Source: Ghiorsea sp.
GTDB lineage: Bacteria > Pseudomonadota > Zetaproteobacteria > Mariprofundales > Mariprofundaceae
Assembly: GCA_030949605.1 (NCBI GenBank)
Contig: JAUZSH010000029.1
Span: 1-64,000 of the forward strand
DNA length: 64,000 nucleotides
Reading direction: 5' to 3'
Shown here: positions 1-8,672 of the stretch, one piece after another
How positions within the stretch are numbered: position 1 is the stretch's first letter
How the letters are laid out: every line of letters begins with the position of its first letter
Made by a program: the position numbers and the translations under genes
The notes under the pieces: model-generated
Database searches by the model: none
What the model was told of the DNA's origin: nothing
Seen by the model: the letters and a program-made list of their open reading frames with translations, nothing else

Positions 1-1293
1 TTTCAAACTGGGAAATCCCCTTTTGCGAACCTGCTTCCTCACTCATTACTAGAACAGATACGTCAATGTGGCAGAGATCGAGATACAGTCTTTACGCCAT
101 TAGTCACTCTAAAAGCCTTTTTGTGGCAAGTTTTAAGCCCAAGTGGCTCATGTAAAGGCGCGGTCGCGCATGTATTAACAGACAGGCTCAGTTTTAATCA
201 TCCCGCAAACTCCATGAATACAGGTCCTTATTGTAAGGCACGGCAGCGGCTTTCCTTGCATCACCTCAAAGCTGCTGTCTCCTCCTCAGGCAAGGCTTTA
301 CACAAGCAGGCATCTTCATCATGGCTGTGGAAGGGTTTCCGAGTCTTGCTGGTTGATGGAACGACCTTGTTGATGCCAGATACAGAAGACAATCAAACAC
401 ATTATCCTCAACAATCTGTACAGAAAAAGGGATTGGGTTTTCCGATTATGCGTATGGTTGGATTACTGTCACTGGCAACGGGAAGCTGTGTTGATTATGT
501 AACTGGGGCTTACCAAGGAAAAGGCAGTGGCGAGACCTCACTGTTTGCACAGCTTATTGGAAATCTGGGTAAACAAGACCTTCTTCTTGCAGATCGTTAC
601 TATACAACATTCGCAATTATGGCATGCCTGATTCAGCAGGGAACGCCTTTTGTTTTGAGGCAAAGAGCAAATGTTAAAAGTGATTTTAGCCGTGGTGAAA
701 AGCTTTCTTCAAAAGATCATATAATCTCCTATGACAAGCCTAAAAAGAAGCCAGTTTGGATGACTCAGGAAGCGTATGATGAACTCCCAGATGAGATTAA
801 GATTCGTGAATTTTCAGTCAATGGTACTGTGTACGTCACCACACTTTTAGATGCGAAAACATACCACAAAAATGAACTTGCCAAGCTCTATAAAGAACGC
901 TGGAATGTTGAGCTCGATTTCCGAAGCATCAAAACCCATATGGGCATGGAAATGCTTCGTTGTAAAAGTGCGAACATGGTAGAAAAAGAGGTTGCTGCAC
1001 ATCTTTTAGCTTACAACCTTATTCGTTCAAACATGGCCAATGCAGCCAATCAGAATGGTGTTAAACCGCGTGAAATTAGTTTTATGGCAGCTGTAAATCT
1101 TATGAGAAGTATCGTCGAAAAAACTGTTGCTTTGACTTCAGAGGCATTGGAAAAATGGGTTGAGCAAATTCTTAATGCCATTGCCTATACAAAAATAGGG
1201 GGCAGAAAAAGGAAAAGTCAGCCTCGGGTCATGAAGCGAAGACCCAAGGCCTACCCTTTGATGACTAAGCCTCGAGATGAGTATGCTAAGTAG
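1..1293 (+). CDS. IS4-family transposase, 5' end outside window
   Basis: DDE transposase of the IS4 family (DDE_Tnp_1 fold). The reading frame is open from base 1, so the true start lies outside the window; a TTG at 121 is only an internal candidate. Visible catalytic features are the first Asp in LLVDGTT, the second Asp in LLADRYY, and a Y-R-E-K signature YKERWNVELDFRSIK carrying the catalytic Glu. The C-terminus is basic (KIGGRKRKSQPRVMKRRPKAY). The stop is at 1291-1293 and a candidate right terminal repeat lies 80-86 bp further on at 1367-1379. The left inverted repeat cannot be seen. Confidence 0.9.
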   Translation, partial: FQTGKSPFANLLPHSLLEQIRQCGRDRDTVFTPLVTLKAFLWQVLSPSGSCKGAVAHVLTDRLSFNHPANSMNTGPYCKARQRLSLHHLKAAVSSSGKALHKQASSSWLWKGFRVLLVDGTTLLMPDTEDNQTHYPQQSVQKKGLGFPIMRMVGLLSLATGSCVDYVTGAYQGKGSGETSLFAQLIGNLGKQDLLLADRYYTTFAIMACLIQQGTPFVLRQRANVKSDFSRGEKLSSKDHIISYDKPKKKPVWMTQEAYDELPDEIKIREFSVNGTVYVTTLLDAKTYHKNELAKLYKERWNVELDFRSIKTHMGMEMLRCKSANMVEKEVAAHLLAYNLIRSNMANAANQNGVKPREISFMAAVNLMRSIVEKTVALTSEALEKWVEQILNAIAYTKIGGRKRKSQPRVMKRRPKAYPLMTKPRDEYAK

Positions 1294-1366
1294 CTAAAAT
1301 AACTTCATTTTATCATGTCAGGTAGCGGTATTAGAGTCTGACCCTATTGATGTGAAGTTCATCCAC

Positions 1367-1379
1367 TGCGTAACATCAG
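1367..1379. repeat. Candidate right inverted repeat of the IS4-like element
   Basis: TGCGTAACATCAG is the same terminal sequence that bounds the small non-autonomous elements at 32172-32475, 50006-50271 and 57849-57958. It lies 73 bp after the transposase stop and directly abuts the stop codon of the LysR gene (1380-1382). This suggests the IS ends here and inserted next to that stop codon. The partner end is off-window, so this remains inferred. Confidence 0.55.
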
Positions 1380-2258
1380 TTACCAGGTAATATCTTGCAA
1401 CGCTTGCCAGAGTTTACCTTCGACTTTACCTATGGGTCTATTCTTTTTACGCACCAAATAAACATGCGCCTTAAATGATTGAAAATCAGGTGACGTGAGC
1501 AAGGCCAGTCTCCCTTGTTGAATATCATCAACCACCAAGTGTAGCGGCATTCTTCCCCAGCCTTTTCCCGAACAAATAATCCGTTGTTTGGTGGAAAAAT
1601 CATTGACCACCCATTGCGGCGCACCCTCCAATATGCCTTTGCTAATCCGTTCAGAATGATGACTGGTATCACGCACCACAATCATTGTTTCATGCTCCAA
1701 GTCTTGCTCGGTTAATACATCAGCCTTGTTTGCCCACCCGGATTGACTGGGTACAACACTGACAAAATCAACACGGGTAAGTTCTAAAATTTCAAGGTGG
1801 GCATCAGGGTCTAAGCTATCAGTGAGTGCAATATCGACATCATCATCCAATAGCCGCTCTATCGTGCCACTTAGATTCTCCACAGAGATATTCATGCGTG
1901 TTTCAGGATAAGTGTCATCAAGTGTGTTTAACACTTTAAGAATAGGTTCAATCGGCAAAATACCTGAAATAGCGAGACGAAGTTCGGCTTCAAAGCCTGA
2001 TGCTAGATGTTCGGCCAAGTTCTTTAAGTCATTACTTTTGTTTAACAACTCTTGCGATTTTGTATAAATAGCCTTGCCTTCTGCGGTCAATTCAGGTCTA
2101 TAATTGTTTCGGGCGAAAAGTTTGATGCCCAATTCTTGTTCAAGTTTCTGAATGCTAATACTCAATGAGGACTGGCTACGAAACACAACATTTGCCGCAG
2201 CCCTAAAGCTACCATACTCTACAATGGCTTGAAGATATTTTAACTGTTCTAATGTCAT
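1380..2258 (-). CDS. LysR-family transcriptional regulator
   Basis: 292-residue LysR-type regulator. Residues 1-60 form the winged HTH (MTLEQLKYLQAIVEYGSFRAAA then SQSSLSISIQKLEQELG), followed by a helical linker and a periplasmic-binding-protein-like effector domain from about residue 90. It is transcribed divergently from the cytochrome b561-CDGSH-YceI-pirin operon and is the obvious candidate regulator of it; the shared 109 bp intergenic space contains two palindromes. The effector is unknown. Its stop codon touches the presumed IS4 end, so the native downstream region may have been displaced. Confidence 0.9.
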   Translation of the reverse strand: MTLEQLKYLQAIVEYGSFRAAANVVFRSQSSLSISIQKLEQELGIKLFARNNYRPELTAEGKAIYTKSQELLNKSNDLKNLAEHLASGFEAELRLAISGILPIEPILKVLNTLDDTYPETRMNISVENLSGTIERLLDDDVDIALTDSLDPDAHLEILELTRVDFVSVVPSQSGWANKADVLTEQDLEHETMIVVRDTSHHSERISKGILEGAPQWVVNDFSTKQRIICSGKGWGRMPLHLVVDDIQQGRLALLTSPDFQSFKAHVYLVRKKNRPIGKVEGKLWQALQDITW

Positions 2259-2269
2259 CGCCTACCTCA

Positions 2270-2294
2270 ATAGATAAAAACTATCATAATGATA
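2270..2294. promoter_or_regulatory. Candidate LysR operator pair
   Basis: ATAG-N7-CTAT (2270-2284) contains the T-N11-A spacing typical of LysR boxes. It overlaps a perfect 13 bp palindrome TATCATAATGATA (2282-2294). Both sit in the divergent gap between the LysR gene and cybB. The palindromes are seen in the sequence; assigning them to this regulator is inference. Confidence 0.4.
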
Positions 2295-2367
2295 AATTAT
2301 ATATGCTTTTTAACAATCATGCTAGAGATATACTTCGCCATGTTAGGCGTATTGTTGCGAGGTTGTG

Positions 2368-2940
2368 ATGCAAATAAGAAACACCCATCAAGTGTATGGT
2401 TGGATGAGTATTGGAATTCATTGGCTGATGGCGCTTGCCATATTTGGCATGTTTGGTCTTGGGCTTTATATGGTTGAGCTGACGTATGTGGACGAATGGT
2501 ATCGCGCAGCTCCCAATTTACATATCAGCGCGGGAATATTGCTTCTATTTATCCTGTTTTTTCGTTTATTTTGGCGACTCATTAATCCTTTGCCTGAGTT
2601 GTATGGCAATTCATTTGAGCAGTTTGTCGGGCTGTTTGTTCACCGTTTACATTATGTATTTATGTTTTTCTTGATGGTCAGTGGTTACCTCATTGTCACT
2701 GCCGATGGGCGAGCTATTGATGTTTTTAACTGGTTTGAAGTTCCCGCGATATTTGCTGCTGAAAAAGGCAGAGAAGAGACGGCAGGTTTGATTCATTTCT
2801 ATTTGGCCTGGGCGTTTATAGGTTTTATCGCCCTTCATGCAGCGGCAGCACTTAAACATCATCTGATAGACAAGGACAGAACACTTTTGCGCATGTTAGG
2901 TATAAAAACGAATGACGGAAAAGGAGAGAGCGATGAGTGA
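2368..2940 (+). CDS. Cytochrome b561 family protein
   Basis: Di-haem membrane cytochrome b561 of the bacterial CybB type, which moves electrons between quinol and periplasmic partners. About 190 residues with four hydrophobic segments. Candidate haem-ligand histidines lie in HQVYGWMSIGIHWLM, in NLHISAG, in HRLHYVFM and in ALHAAAALKHHLID. I chose ATG 2368 over GTG 2365 because GCGAGG at 2357-2362 is well spaced. It is the first gene of the operon, and its stop overlaps the next start by 8 bp. Its neighbour YceI is a frequent genomic companion of b561 genes, which supports an envelope quinone-linked redox role. Confidence 0.9.
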   Translation: MQIRNTHQVYGWMSIGIHWLMALAIFGMFGLGLYMVELTYVDEWYRAAPNLHISAGILLLFILFFRLFWRLINPLPELYGNSFEQFVGLFVHRLHYVFMFFLMVSGYLIVTADGRAIDVFNWFEVPAIFAAEKGREETAGLIHFYLAWAFIGFIALHAAAALKHHLIDKDRTLLRMLGIKTNDGKGESDE

Positions 2941-3187
2941 AAATAAAGATGAAGTTGTGATTGCAGGACATGGACCAGCCAAGGTCAGCTTGAAAAAAGG
3001 GCAAGACTATTATTATTGCACATGTGGTCGCTCAAAAAACCAGCCATTTTGTGATGGTTCACATCAAGGTACATCGTTTGAGCCCATGCAATTCACAGTG
3101 GAGCAAGATGGTATTTTTCAGCTTTGCCAGTGTAAACATACCAAGCAAGCACCATTTTGTGATGGCGCACATTTAAAGTTATCGTGA
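2933..3187 (+). CDS. Tandem CDGSH iron-sulfur protein
   Basis: 84-residue protein made almost entirely of two CDGSH [2Fe-2S] motifs: CTCGRSKNQPFCDGSH and CQCKHTKQAPFCDGAH. Each supplies three Cys and one His, so two mitoNEET-like clusters are expected. The start ATG 2933 follows a strong AAGGAGAGAG and overlaps the cybB stop; the upstream in-frame ATG at 2912 has no comparable site. Its N-terminal lead (GHGPAKVSLKKGQDYYYCTCG) closely resembles that of the first domain in the fusion protein at 5544, suggesting duplication within the operon. Known family members do redox or cluster transfer; the partner here is unknown. Confidence 0.92.
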   Translation: MSENKDEVVIAGHGPAKVSLKKGQDYYYCTCGRSKNQPFCDGSHQGTSFEPMQFTVEQDGIFQLCQCKHTKQAPFCDGAHLKLS

Positions 3188-3218
3188 AAACAAATCAAAA
3201 CAAAAAAGGAGAAAGAAG

Positions 3219-3791
3219 GTGAAACTAAAGACGATATTATTAGCAGGGTTATTAGCCGTAGGTGTGAGCACCACGGCACAGGCGGCAACTTACGATATTG
3301 ATGATAAAGGCGCACATGCGTTTATCCAATTTAAAGTCAGCCATTTGGGATACAGTTGGTTGCTTGGTCGATTCAATACTTTTGATGGCACATTTAACTA
3401 TGATGAGAAGAATCCAAACGCATCATCGGTGCAAGTGGTTATTGATACCAACAGCGTAGATTCCAATCATGCGTTGAGGGACAAACATTTGAGAAGCAAA
3501 GATTTCTTGATGACGGGTCGTTACCCCGAAGCCAAGTTTGTCAGCACATCATTCACAGAAAATGGCAATGATATTGAAATCAAAGGTAAATTTACCTTAC
3601 ATGGTGTGACCAAAGATATTGTGCTTCAAGGCAAACATATCGGTGCAGGCAAAGACCCGTGGGGCGGTTATCGCCGTGGTTTTGAAGCTTGGACAACGAT
3701 CAAGATGAAAGATTATGGTTTTTTGATGGATTTGGGACCACTTTCCCAAGAAGTGAAGTTGTATTTTTCCATTGAAGGTATTCGACAGTAA
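3219..3791 (+). CDS. YceI-family periplasmic lipocalin-like protein
   Basis: 190-residue YceI protein. A signal peptide (MKLKTILLAGLLAVGVSTTAQA, likely cut after AQA) precedes a beta-barrel that in known homologues binds isoprenoid chains such as ubiquinone. Typical family elements are visible: FKVSHLGYSWLLGRFNTFDG, KHLRSKDFLM and GKFTLHGVTKDI. The start is GTG 3219 with AAGGAG at 3206-3211. The position right after cytochrome b561 and the CDGSH protein fits a quinone-related envelope function. Confidence 0.93.
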   Translation: MKLKTILLAGLLAVGVSTTAQAATYDIDDKGAHAFIQFKVSHLGYSWLLGRFNTFDGTFNYDEKNPNASSVQVVIDTNSVDSNHALRDKHLRSKDFLMTGRYPEAKFVSTSFTENGNDIEIKGKFTLHGVTKDIVLQGKHIGAGKDPWGGYRRGFEAWTTIKMKDYGFLMDLGPLSQEVKLYFSIEGIRQ

Positions 3792-3837
3792 AGAATCGAT
3801 GGGTGCAGCAATCTTTTAAACAATGAATGAAATATGG

Positions 3838-3857
3838 ATTCCCATTTTCATGGGAAT
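3838..3857. repeat. dRS3-like 20 bp inverted repeat
   Basis: ATTCCC-N8-GGGAAT with a self-complementary centre, followed by GAC. The form is the same as the Neisseria dRS3 repeat (known family form, compared from memory). It lies in the 87 bp gap between yceI and the GST gene and could act as a weak hairpin in the transcript. Another perfect copy lies at 63944-63963, and one lies inside the element at 57849-57958. Confidence 0.6.
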
Positions 3858-3878
3858 GACGAAGTAAAAGGATAAATT

Positions 3879-4796
3879 ATGGGTTTATTGGTAGAAGGAA
3901 AGTGGGTGGATCAATGGTATGACACCAAGGAAAGCGGCGGAAAATTTGTCCGCAAAGATTCATCTTTTCGCGATTGGATAGGTGCAGATGATGGCAAATT
4001 CCCTGCGGAAGCAGGGCGCTATCATTTGTATGTTTCGCTTGCTTGCCCTTGGGCGCACCGCACATTGATATTTAGACAACTTAAAGGTCTGGCAGATTTG
4101 ATTGGTGTCACCGTGGTATCGCCCGATATGTTAGATAAGGGCTGGGCATTTTCTGAACCTGAACCCTTGTATGGTTTTGACTATGCTCACCAGCTTTATA
4201 CCCATGCCAAGTCAGATTACACAGGGCGAGTGGTGGTGCCGATTTTATGGGATAAAAAGACGCTAACCATTGTCTCCAATGAATCCGCTGAAATCATTCG
4301 TATGTTCAATTCGGCATTTGATGAATTAACAGGGAACACTGATGATTATTACCCTGAAGACTTGCGTTCTGCCATTGATGAAGTGAATGATGATATTTAC
4401 CACAGCATCAATAATGGTGTGTATCAATGCGGCTTTGCCACCACCCAAGAAGCGTATGACGAAGCGTTTCAAGATTTGTTTTCATCATTGGATAGGGTTG
4501 AGGCGAGGTTGTCTTCCAACAGATATTTGCTAGGCGAAGGCATTACCGAAGCCGACTGGCGGTTATTTACGACCTTGATTCGTTTTGATGCGGTGTATTT
4601 TGGGCATTTCAAATGCAATCACAAACAAATTGTCGATTACCCCAATATGTACCGTTATCTCAAGGATTTGTATGCACAGCCAAACATTAAAGGCACGGTG
4701 AATATCAAACATATCAAACGCCATTATTATTACAGCCATGAAAGCATTAATCCTACACGGATTGTGCCGCAAGGATTGCCTGAAATATTTGCATAG
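3879..4796 (+). CDS. Glutathionyl-hydroquinone reductase (Xi-class GST)
   Basis: 305-residue Xi-class glutathione transferase of the YqjG/PcpF type, which removes glutathione from glutathionyl-hydroquinones. The catalytic Cys is in LACPWAHRT (about residue 56), where Cys replaces the Ser/Tyr of ordinary GSTs. The N-terminal thioredoxin-like part (VVVPILWDKKTLTIVSNESAEI) and the all-helical C-terminal part are both complete. ATG 3879 follows AAAAGGA. Placement with a quinone-binding YceI and a b561 cytochrome points to quinone or electrophile detoxification. Confidence 0.92.
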   Translation: MGLLVEGKWVDQWYDTKESGGKFVRKDSSFRDWIGADDGKFPAEAGRYHLYVSLACPWAHRTLIFRQLKGLADLIGVTVVSPDMLDKGWAFSEPEPLYGFDYAHQLYTHAKSDYTGRVVVPILWDKKTLTIVSNESAEIIRMFNSAFDELTGNTDDYYPEDLRSAIDEVNDDIYHSINNGVYQCGFATTQEAYDEAFQDLFSSLDRVEARLSSNRYLLGEGITEADWRLFTTLIRFDAVYFGHFKCNHKQIVDYPNMYRYLKDLYAQPNIKGTVNIKHIKRHYYYSHESINPTRIVPQGLPEIFA

Positions 4797-4806
4797 GAGC
4801 GCCAAC

Positions 4807-5520
4807 ATGAAGAAAGTAAAAGCTATAACTGTGCCTGAAGGTAATGGTGTGGTGGTTAGCCGTTTGATGCCTGTTCATGGTTTGATGAATTTTGACCCGT
4901 TTGTGTTGATGGATCACTTTGATATTGAAGGTGACGGTTTTCCAAACCATCCGCACCGTGGCTTTGAAGCCATTACTTATATGTTGAGTGGTGGTATGCA
5001 ACATGCGGATAATTTGGGTAACACATCCACAGTTCAAGCTGGTGGTTTGCAGCGATTTACTGCGGGAAAAGGTATTATGCACTCAGAGATGCCAGAGGGT
5101 AAGGCGCAAGGCATTCAGCTTTGGATTAATCTGCCCAAGCGATTAAAACAAATGGAACCCAGCTATCAGCAAGTGAATGCAGGAGAAGTACCTGAAGATA
5201 CCAATGATGGTGTTTTGGTGCGTACGGTAGTGGGTAAAGGCTCACCAACGCAGTTGAATACGGAGGTTTTATATTTGGATGTGAGCATAAAACAAGGCAG
5301 TGTTTACCAACGAAATATTGATGAACACATGCACGGGTTTGTGTATATGCTTGGCGGCGAAGTCACGTTAAATCAACAGCCTTTATTCATGCGCGAAGCT
5401 ATGTTTTTTGATGCAGGTGAAACACTATCCTTGCTTGGAAAACAAAATAGCCGTTTGATTGTATGTTTTGGTCAGCCGCATGGTGAACCGATTCATCAAC
5501 ACGGTCCTTATGTAGATTGA
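4807..5520 (+). CDS. Pirin family protein
   Basis: 237-residue bicupin of the pirin family. The metal site is recognisable in the N-terminal cupin: HPHRGFEAITYMLSGGMQH, with a further ligand in MHSEMPEG. Some bacterial pirins are quercetin 2,3-dioxygenases and others are redox-sensing partners; the substrate here is not evident. I chose ATG 4807 because GGAG at 4796-4799, overlapping the stop of the previous gene, is correctly spaced; an upstream in-frame ATG at 4738 lies inside the GST gene. Confidence 0.9.
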   Translation: MKKVKAITVPEGNGVVVSRLMPVHGLMNFDPFVLMDHFDIEGDGFPNHPHRGFEAITYMLSGGMQHADNLGNTSTVQAGGLQRFTAGKGIMHSEMPEGKAQGIQLWINLPKRLKQMEPSYQQVNAGEVPEDTNDGVLVRTVVGKGSPTQLNTEVLYLDVSIKQGSVYQRNIDEHMHGFVYMLGGEVTLNQQPLFMREAMFFDAGETLSLLGKQNSRLIVCFGQPHGEPIHQHGPYVD

Positions 5521-5543
5521 TTTTTTTAAGAGAGGAAATAAAA

Positions 5544-7082
5544 ATGGCTAAACCAGTTGTCGCGGATAACAAACCAGCAAAAGTAAACTTAAAAAAGGGT
5601 GAAACATATCATTTTTGCACCTGTGGGCGCTCTAAGAGCCAGCCCTTTTGTGATGGTTCACATGCTGGCACTTCATTCAAGCCCAAAGCCTTTGTTGCAG
5701 AAGAAGATGGTGATGCGTATTTATGCGCTTGCAAACATTCAGGAAACATGCCTTTTTGCGATGGTTCACACAAACAATTTTCGCAAGAAGATGTGGGCAA
5801 AGAACGTGTTGTAAAAGTTGATGCTGGTGCATCCCAAGCTGTGCAACCCACCGTTGAAGAACCAACAGTGGCATTTATTCATCAACTGGCAAAAGAGGGT
5901 TTGAGTCAAGTGGGGCATCATGGCCCGATGACATCCATGGGTGTGCCACGCCATCAATTGCCACACTGGGATGATATTCAAATCATGACTGCGCAAATGG
6001 CAACCAAACCTCTATTGGAAGATGCGTCAGTAGGCACAGGGCTTATTATTGGCCCCCAAGCTGATAAACCATTGCAATTAGACATCCCTTTGTTTGTTTC
6101 AGACATGAGTTATGGCGCATTATCGGAAGAAGCTAAAATTTCTTTGGCAAAAGGTGCAGAGCTTGCTGGCACGGGTATTTGTTCGGGTGAAGGGGGTATG
6201 TTGCCTGAAGAACAAGATGCGAATTCAAGATATTTTTACGAACTAGCAAGCGCGGGTTTTGGTTTTAAAGATGAGTTGCTAACCAAGGTTCAGGCATTTC
6301 ATTTTAAAGGTGGGCAAGGTGCAAAAACAGGTACAGGTGGTCACTTACCAGGTGCAAAAAACAAAGGAAAAATATCTCAAGTTAGAGGCCTGCCCGAAGG
6401 AACGGATGCAGTTTCGCCACCAACGTTCAAAGATTTGTCATCGGTGTCTGATTTCAAACGTTTTGCCGACCATGTGCGCGAATTAACAGGTGGTATTCCA
6501 ATTGGTTTTAAATTGAGCGCCAACCATATTGAGCAAGATATTCAATTTGCACTAGATTCGAGTGCAGATTATATCATTTTGGATGGACGCGGTGGTGGCA
6601 CGGGTGCTGCACCTGAAATGTTCCGCGACCATATCAGTGTGCCAACTATTCCAGCATTAGCGCGGGCGCGGAGATATTTGGATGAACAAGGCGCAAGTGG
6701 TCGCGTTACCCTCATTATTACAGGTGGTTTGCGTGTGCCGATTGATTTTGTGAAAGCGATGGCATTGGGTGCTGATGGGGTTGCGATTTCCAATAGTGCG
6801 ATGCAAGCTATTGGCTGTGTGGCAGCGAGAATGTGTAACAGCAATAATTGCCCAGCAGGCATTGCAACACAAAAGCCAGAACTTAGAAAACGGCTAAATA
6901 TTGAAACATCAGCCAAGCAATTGGCAAACTTCTTCAATGCCTCGACAGAACTCATGCAAGTGATGACACGGGCATGTGGACATCATCATTTTAACCAGTT
7001 GACACAAAATGATTTGGCAACATGGCATCGTGAGATGGCATTGTTATCGGGCGTAAAATTTTCGGGTGTGCAAGAAGCCTAA
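5544..7082 (+). CDS. CDGSH x2 - glutamate-synthase-like FMN domain fusion
   Basis: 512-residue two-part protein. Residues about 1-85 contain two CDGSH [2Fe-2S] motifs (CTCGRSKSQPFCDGSH, CACKHSGNMPFCDGSH). The rest is a glutamate-synthase alpha-subunit-like FMN barrel (Glu_synthase family): GGGTGAAPEMFRDH, ITGGLRVPIDFVKAMALGAD and the Cys triplet C-x5-C-x4-C (CVAARMCNSNNCPAGIATQ) that holds a [3Fe-4S] cluster in GOGAT. It lacks the glutaminase domain of true GltB, so it is probably an FMN/Fe-S oxidoreductase and not a working glutamate synthase. The start ATG 5544 follows AGAGGAAA. Last gene of the operon; IS material begins 4 bp after its stop. Confidence 0.9.
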   Translation: MAKPVVADNKPAKVNLKKGETYHFCTCGRSKSQPFCDGSHAGTSFKPKAFVAEEDGDAYLCACKHSGNMPFCDGSHKQFSQEDVGKERVVKVDAGASQAVQPTVEEPTVAFIHQLAKEGLSQVGHHGPMTSMGVPRHQLPHWDDIQIMTAQMATKPLLEDASVGTGLIIGPQADKPLQLDIPLFVSDMSYGALSEEAKISLAKGAELAGTGICSGEGGMLPEEQDANSRYFYELASAGFGFKDELLTKVQAFHFKGGQGAKTGTGGHLPGAKNKGKISQVRGLPEGTDAVSPPTFKDLSSVSDFKRFADHVRELTGGIPIGFKLSANHIEQDIQFALDSSADYIILDGRGGGTGAAPEMFRDHISVPTIPALARARRYLDEQGASGRVTLIITGGLRVPIDFVKAMALGADGVAISNSAMQAIGCVAARMCNSNNCPAGIATQKPELRKRLNIETSAKQLANFFNASTELMQVMTRACGHHHFNQLTQNDLATWHREMALLSGVKFSGVQEA

Positions 7083-7085
7083 TGT

Positions 7086-7716
7086 CTTACATTGAGTGGG
7101 TAACTTTATTCAAAAAATCATTTATGCTTCGCCTCTAATTTCACAAGGTAGGTATAGAGCTATTAATACAAACAGCTACTCAATAGAACGTTTAGATCAC
7201 TTAGGTATCATTGCTGGTGTCATCAAAGATTTGAATATTGTTGAGCTTATTGATAAGCGACTTGGTTCTTTTCAAGGTGAGACCTTATCAGCAGGGGAAA
7301 CTGTGGCCGGCATGATTATGAATGGGTTGGGTTTTTCTAATAAACCATTGAGTTTAACGCCCTTATTTTTCAAAAAAGTGCCGTTATCATTGCTTTTTCG
7401 TGAGGGCGTAAAAGCGGAGGATTTTAATCGTTTTAAATTAGGGCGCGTACTGGATCGCTGTCATGGTTATGGAACTGAACTATTGTTTAGTGAAATTTCT
7501 TTGAATGTTTGCCGTCAGGAGAAGGTTGATACGCGTTTCAATAGCCTTGATAGCACCAGTTTTACGCTGTCTGGTGATTATTTGAAAAAAACGGATGATG
7601 AAACCGTTGCGATTAAATTAGGGTACTCCAAGGATCATCGCCCTGATTTGAAACAAGTCATGTTGGAGATGATGGTCAGTCAGGATGGCGGCATCCCGTT
7701 GATCGGTAAGGCATTA
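7086..7716 (+). mobile_element. IS1634-like element, truncated copy (5' end)
   Basis: The left terminal repeat CTTACATTGAGTGGGTAAC starts at 7086, 3 bp after the stop codon of the fusion gene. About 630 bp match the right part of the copy at 8673-10395 in inverted orientation, up to GCATTA at 7711-7716, where homology stops and a different element with the same kind of end begins. The pair forms a long inverted repeat flanking the 7.7-9.8 kb region. Confidence 0.85.
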
Positions 7717-7758
7717 CTTACATTGAGCGGGTATCTCTTTTTAAAAAAAATGATTTAA
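7096..7758 (+). pseudogene. Truncated IS1634-family transposase
   Basis: N-terminal ~207 residues of an IS1634-like transposase. The GTG start lies within the left inverted repeat. FNSLDSTSFTLSGDY and YSKDHRPDLKQVMLEMM, typical of this family, are present; the C-terminal half is missing. The last ~13 residues (LTLSGYLFLKKMI) are read from the end of the inserted small element. At 7294-7297 this copy has GGGG, which keeps the frame that copy 2 loses. Confidence 0.85.
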
Positions 7759-7990
7759 AATTGATGTCGGATGATGTTTGTTCTCATCATATTGAATAAA
7801 AATAGCCTTTTATGACCGAATCATTTAGCCATTTAATGAAAATTACGGTACCGATTTTCAACTTTTTGCTTAAGTTGGTTGTAGATTGAAATTCGTAGGA
7901 TAATCAGAATCGTGATGTATATCCTTATCTCATTGATTTATAAGGATAAAATAACCAATAAAACGATAAAACATACCCGCTCAATGTAAG
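7717..7990. mobile_element. 274 bp non-autonomous element with IS1634-type ends
   Basis: Bounded by CTTACATTGAGCGGGTAT (7717) and its exact complement ending at 7990. Beyond these ends the sequence does not match the IS1634-like copies and has no supported gene, so it looks like a MITE or an internally replaced derivative mobilised by that transposase. The flanks are CATTA and TAATG, which are complementary and not direct repeats; this argues for rearrangement instead of a clean insertion. Confidence 0.6.
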
Positions 7991-8248
7991 TAATGTGAGT
8001 GTTCATCAAAAGAATACCACCTGAATTCGTATCATAAGTGCAATCGTATGTAATCGCTATTCTTATCAGTTCATTCTGGTGAGGGTGTTGGCTACAAGAT
8101 AAGGCGATTTTAAGGTGCGTGATATGAGATACAAACAATTAAACTTACAAGAGCGTCACTACATTAGACATCTTTCCTAAATAACGTGATTCTCTTATTG
8201 GTTATTAACCCTACCTCAGATACACGGTCTGTGTATGATGTATGCATC

Positions 8249-8672
8249 ATGAAACCCTACAAAGAAATCATCCACTGTAAGCCTCAAAAATTTTTGCGTA
8301 TGACAGGAATAACGCAAAAAAAACTTTTCAGATTTATATGATAAAATAAAGCAACATATTGAAAATGAAAAGAAGCTTAACCCTCTGAAAAGGCGCGGTC
8401 TGAAAAGTTCTAGAGTATCATTGCAAGATTGTATCTTGTTAGCACTTTACTATATTCGCCACTATCCAACCTTTCAAGTTCTTGGCAATATTTTTGGAAT
8501 ACAAGAGTCCTACTGTCACAAGGTATATAGCCGTTATCTGAGGATCATAGCTAACGTTGAAAAACTTCCTAGTCGACTAGATCTTATTGATAATAAAAGG
8601 GAAACATTGATTGTAGATGTATCAGAACAACCCATAGAGCGTCCTGTAAAACATCAAAAACAATATTACTCA
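8249..8672 (+). pseudogene. IS5-family transposase remnant, frameshifted and truncated
   Basis: An N-terminal transposase fragment starts at ATG 8249 (MKPYKEIIHCKPQKFLRM). Frame is lost at an A8 run (8316-8323); one A fewer joins it to DLYDKIKQHIENEKK and on to LQDCILLALYYIRHYPTFQVL and IVDVSEQPIERPVKHQKQYYS, typical of IS5-family (DDE_Tnp_4) elements. It ends abruptly where the IS1634-like copy 2 begins at 8673. Some IS5 relatives use frameshifting at A-runs, so the A8 run could once have been functional; the truncation is final. The 258 bp before it (7991-8248) show nothing I recognise. Confidence 0.7.

Noticed and set aside
5609-5851. Cys/Pro-rich minus-strand frames opposite the CDGSH domains
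   Set aside because: Antisense shadows created by the repeated CDGSH codons; no RBS.
8316-8323. Programmed frameshift at the A8 run of the IS5-like remnant
   Set aside because: Possible in related IS, but the gene is truncated by another IS, so it is treated as a broken remnant.
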